The position numbers and the translations under genes are program-made. 64,000 nucleotides of DNA from Siphlonurus alternatus (Eukaryota; Arthropoda; Insecta; Ephemeroptera; Siphlonuridae), in assembly GCA_949825025.1 (NCBI GenBank), contig OX463780.1, positions 26,378,118 through 26,442,117 on the forward strand. The letters are read 5' to 3'. The first letter of the stretch is position 1. Each line of letters begins with the position of its first letter. This document shows positions 61,013 through 64,000 of this stretch, piece after piece. Below the pieces are notes generated by a model. The model worked only from the letters and a program-made list of their open reading frames with translations. It was not told the DNA's origin and ran no database searches.

Positions 61013-62381
61013 AATGAACATCAAATAAATCGATCATGGTATATACAATATGTACAAAATTAGGCGACAACCAGAATCTAATATAAATTTTTAATGACAA
61101 AATTTAATAAAAAAATAACAACTGAAATTTTTATAAGAAAAAATTGCATTATTAAACATTATTTCATTATTATTAGTATTTATTTAATTGAGAAAAAAAT
61201 AATCGTAATCCTGTTAAGGTAGAGATAACATGGATCAGCTGACCTAATGCTAAAAAAATCTCAGTCATGAAAATTACGAAAAAAAAAAAATAATAAAATG
61301 TTCTCCTCTACATCGCCTATCAGTATAGCTAAATTATCAAGTATACAAAACTGAGCTAGTTTTCGAGTTACTAATTTTTAAAGTTGTTGAATGTTGACTA
61401 ATTTAACATGGAGATGGAGAAATGAAACTTCCATGCTAAATTAGTCAACATTAAAAATTAATAACTCGAAAACTAGCTCGAATTTGTGTACCTGATATTT
61501 TAGCTAGTGATAGGGGATAATGTAGAGGAGAATATTTTATTATTATTTTTTTTTCATAATTTTCATGAATGAGATTTTTTTAGCATTGGGTCAGCTGATT
61601 CGTGTTATCTCTACCTTAACAGGATTACGATTATTTTTTTCTCGATTAAATAAATACTAATAATCATGATACAACTATAATAGATAGGTCCATCAGCCCT
61701 ACGAATTTGGACTGATCTGCGCATTTTGGCCAAAAACACCCAAGGTGACGTCACTTAGTGAGCTCAAAACAGCTGTTTTGCTGCACGAGGGGCCCCTACC
61801 GGAGCAGAGTTTTTGTTCAACATTAGCGAGAACGTTGCTTTTTATCTTATCTCAAATTTGATATTTATTTGCAATACTACAAGCCAAACCGGTTGCAGTA
61901 ACGTATTAAAAGAATTTTTAAACACTGCAATTCGCAAGCAATCTGGGGTAGAAGTTCGTATCTTTGTTCATAAAGCATACAAAGTTGCTATTGGCTGTGC
62001 GCAGATTAGTCACCTAGCGTTTGCGCAGCTTCATTTGGATTCAAGCTTTTTTAACATACACACTTTGCAGAGCCTTGCGCAGTAGACTACTAACATTTAA
62101 AACTCGTCTCTGCGCAGCTTTTCTAAGCCATGGCTATTAATTTACGGAAAACTCTATAATAGAGCAGAAAAAATTAAACGTATGCACCGTGCGCATGGGA
62201 CGGCCCTGACTAATAATAATGAAATAATGTTTAATAATATAATTTTTTCTTATAAAAATTTCATTTCTTATTTTTTTATTAAATTTTGTCTTTAAAAATT
62301 TATATTAGATTCTGGTTGTTGCCTAATTTTTTACATATATTATAGTATATACCATGATCGATTTGTTTGATGTTCATGCAG
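61013..62381. mobile_element. Palindromic core split by two insertions
   Basis: The left arm (61013-61213) is the complement of 61620-61665 joined to about 62208-62381. For example AAATCGATCATGGTATATAC faces GTATATACCATGATCGATTT. A TTAA element (61218-61615) sits at the centre. About 540 bp of unrelated sequence (61667-62207) interrupts the right arm; it ends GGGACGGCCCTG, a hAT-like terminus. Confidence 0.82.
61218..61615. mobile_element. TTAA-flanked foldback MITE (GGTAGAGATAAC ends)
   Basis: TTAA at 61214-61217 and 61616-61619. It is a diverged cousin of 59628-59974: both share GTTCTCCTCTACA and a TATCAGTA..TAGCTAA..ATCA block. Confidence 0.9.
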
Positions 62382-62390
62382 TTCTGATCA

Positions 62391-63540
62391 CCCTATAATT
62401 ACGACACATCGGTATAATTGGCTTGAGCGCGCATATGAGAAACCTCTCGAGCGGTATAACAGATCAAAGATCCCAATTTTTTTATTGTTGTTTTATTTTC
62501 TTTTTAGCCATGCAATATTTCTTTGATTACTATCGCATATTTGCTGCTAAATAATGTACTGCCGGTACACGCAAACCCGGGAAAATAAGCTATATATTTT
62601 TCTCATCCTGGAGTAGTTAACGTTTTCTTATATTTTGTATACTCGTACACTTTTACAACTTGTTTTTGTTTTATTGTTTTATCTTTATGTTTGAATTTTC
62701 ACATTAATGGTATAAAATGCTGAACTGAATAATTAATAAATAAATAAATAGCTCCCATGTATATCGACTTGTTCCTGGTAAACTTATAATTTATAATAAA
62801 ATACATGGTCGCGATTCACGAACGAATTAAGTTATCCAGATTTCTCACTTAATTAATTCGATTGACGTTTAGTGCCATCGAGTTAGACTGGCGCTAACTG
62901 GCGTGGTTAGTAAGAAACCTGTTGTTGTCGTTGTTCGAACGTGAGATCTCACGATTGTTTACATGCATGCACCACTTAATTTTCAAAAGACAAGTGTTGG
63001 TTCTTTTGGGACAGTCATATTTTTACTAAAGTAAAATAAAAGTGCTGGTCTTCATTCCTCAGATGCTTCAATATATTTAGTCAATCTTTGTTAGTATATT
63101 CACTGATGAATGTAATTAAAATTTTGTTAATCTAGCTGCTCAATGAAACCATATTACAGGAAAGGTCTTCGAAGTGTTGTTGAAATTATTCCCGCATGTC
63201 AAATACCACAAGCTCATTGGTTCTGTTGAACCAATGAGCTTGCGGGTACTGCCGATCGCACAGTCCCCGATCGCTCCAAAATCACACGGCTTGAGTGGGA
63301 GTTGAAGAGGAGGAGAATGAGGGTGGGAACACTGCTTTGGGCTACTGCTAGTAGTGGCAGTACCTTCCGCTGGGCAGCGCTGAGGGAATAAATTTACGCG
63401 GCAGCGGCAAAAATTTCATGATTTTAAATGTTAGAACTGATAAAAATTTGCTGGAAAGTTCAGAAAAATTATAGGAATATTTGATGTTTCTAATTGTGTG
63501 TTTGTTTCCAAAATTTCTGGGGGGGCTGCAGTACCGCAGT
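62391..63540. other. No recognised gene
   Basis: AT-rich sequence inside the right part of the hAT-like element, with no ORF or RNA gene. A perfect small hairpin at 63210-63241 is listed separately. Confidence 0.45.
63210..63241. repeat. Perfect 14-bp hairpin
   Basis: AAGCTCATTGGTTC, loop TGTT, GAACCAATGAGCTT. No mismatches. Function unknown; it may be a short insertion relic. Confidence 0.85.
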
Positions 63541-63562
63541 ACTATAGTACGAGCCGCCCCTG

Positions 63563-64000
63563 ATATATATATATATATTATAGCTATTTCACGTACAAGA
63601 CTAAAATTTAACATAATATGTGTGTTCATTAAACTTCATTTACACCAACGAATAAAAAAATCAATTATCCTCAATTCTATATATTATATAAAATTTATAA
63701 ACGATTTTAAAAATGAAAAAAGCTATAACTGCAGTAAGTAACTACAGTGGCATTCCAGCAGAGAGAGGAGGGTGGTATTTTTTCCTTTGGCCGATTGGCT
63801 TTTCAAGCTAAGAAAGGGGCCAATTTTGGAAAAAGAAGGGATCCAACAACGGTCGATTTTGCATTTTTTCCCTTGGGCCGAAAATTTGATAGAAAATCTG
63901 AGTAGTTAGAAGATTTAAAAGTATAAGTAAGCCACATCAAAAATTACTAACCATGCACCTATGGTGCTATAACATAAAAAATTGTCATGGTAGGTTAATT
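63563..64000. other. No recognised gene
   Basis: AT-rich; the 86-codon open frame that crosses the transposon end is not credible as a gene. Confidence 0.45.

Overview
The window is AT-rich nuclear DNA from an invertebrate animal. It has multi-exon genes with GT-AG introns, animal-specific gene families (a lysosomal-type alpha-glucosidase with trefoil domains, an MMD/PAQR receptor, FIBP, APLF), animal-type LINEs, a 5S-rRNA-derived SINE, hAT elements and very many foldback elements. A sponge or another early-branching invertebrate is plausible, but the sequence alone does not settle the phylum.

Four recognisable genes all lie on the minus strand. (1) 1577-13813 is a GH31 alpha-glucosidase in 20 exons whose phases all join; a doubtful extra 5' exon lies near 16.2 kb. 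(2) 28674-33110 is a complete five-exon MMD-like seven-transmembrane protein (249 aa). (3) 35786-41048 is a complete seven-exon FIBP homologue (358 aa). (4) 51532-56361 is a complete six-exon APLF homologue (426 aa) with an FHA-like domain, a Ku-binding motif, two PBZ zinc fingers and an acidic tail. On the plus strand, 58849-59691 is an intronless coiled-coil plus zinc-finger ORF broken by a stop codon and by a transposon.

The rest is mostly mobile DNA. A two-ORF CR1/Jockey-type LINE (17663-21829) starts with an in-frame 45-bp minisatellite. A 5'-truncated LINE lies in a glucosidase intron. Two copies of a 5S-derived SINE and one tRNA-like retroposon are present. A hAT with a perfect 8-bp duplication is nested in an older hairpin. 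Several TTAA-flanked foldback elements occur, some nested inside each other.

The most striking structure is an 8.2-kb nested palindrome at 41050-49245. It has near-identical terminal inverted repeats and 9-bp flanking duplications. It sits one base upstream of the FIBP start codon, so the duplicated target contains the ATG and the original FIBP 5' flank is now 8.2 kb away. The element's end carries two palindromic TGACGTCA (CRE/ATF-type) sites next to the FIBP ATG. The same octamer recurs in many otherwise different foldback elements in the window. 23.4-28.6 kb and most intergenic DNA show no gene that I can support.
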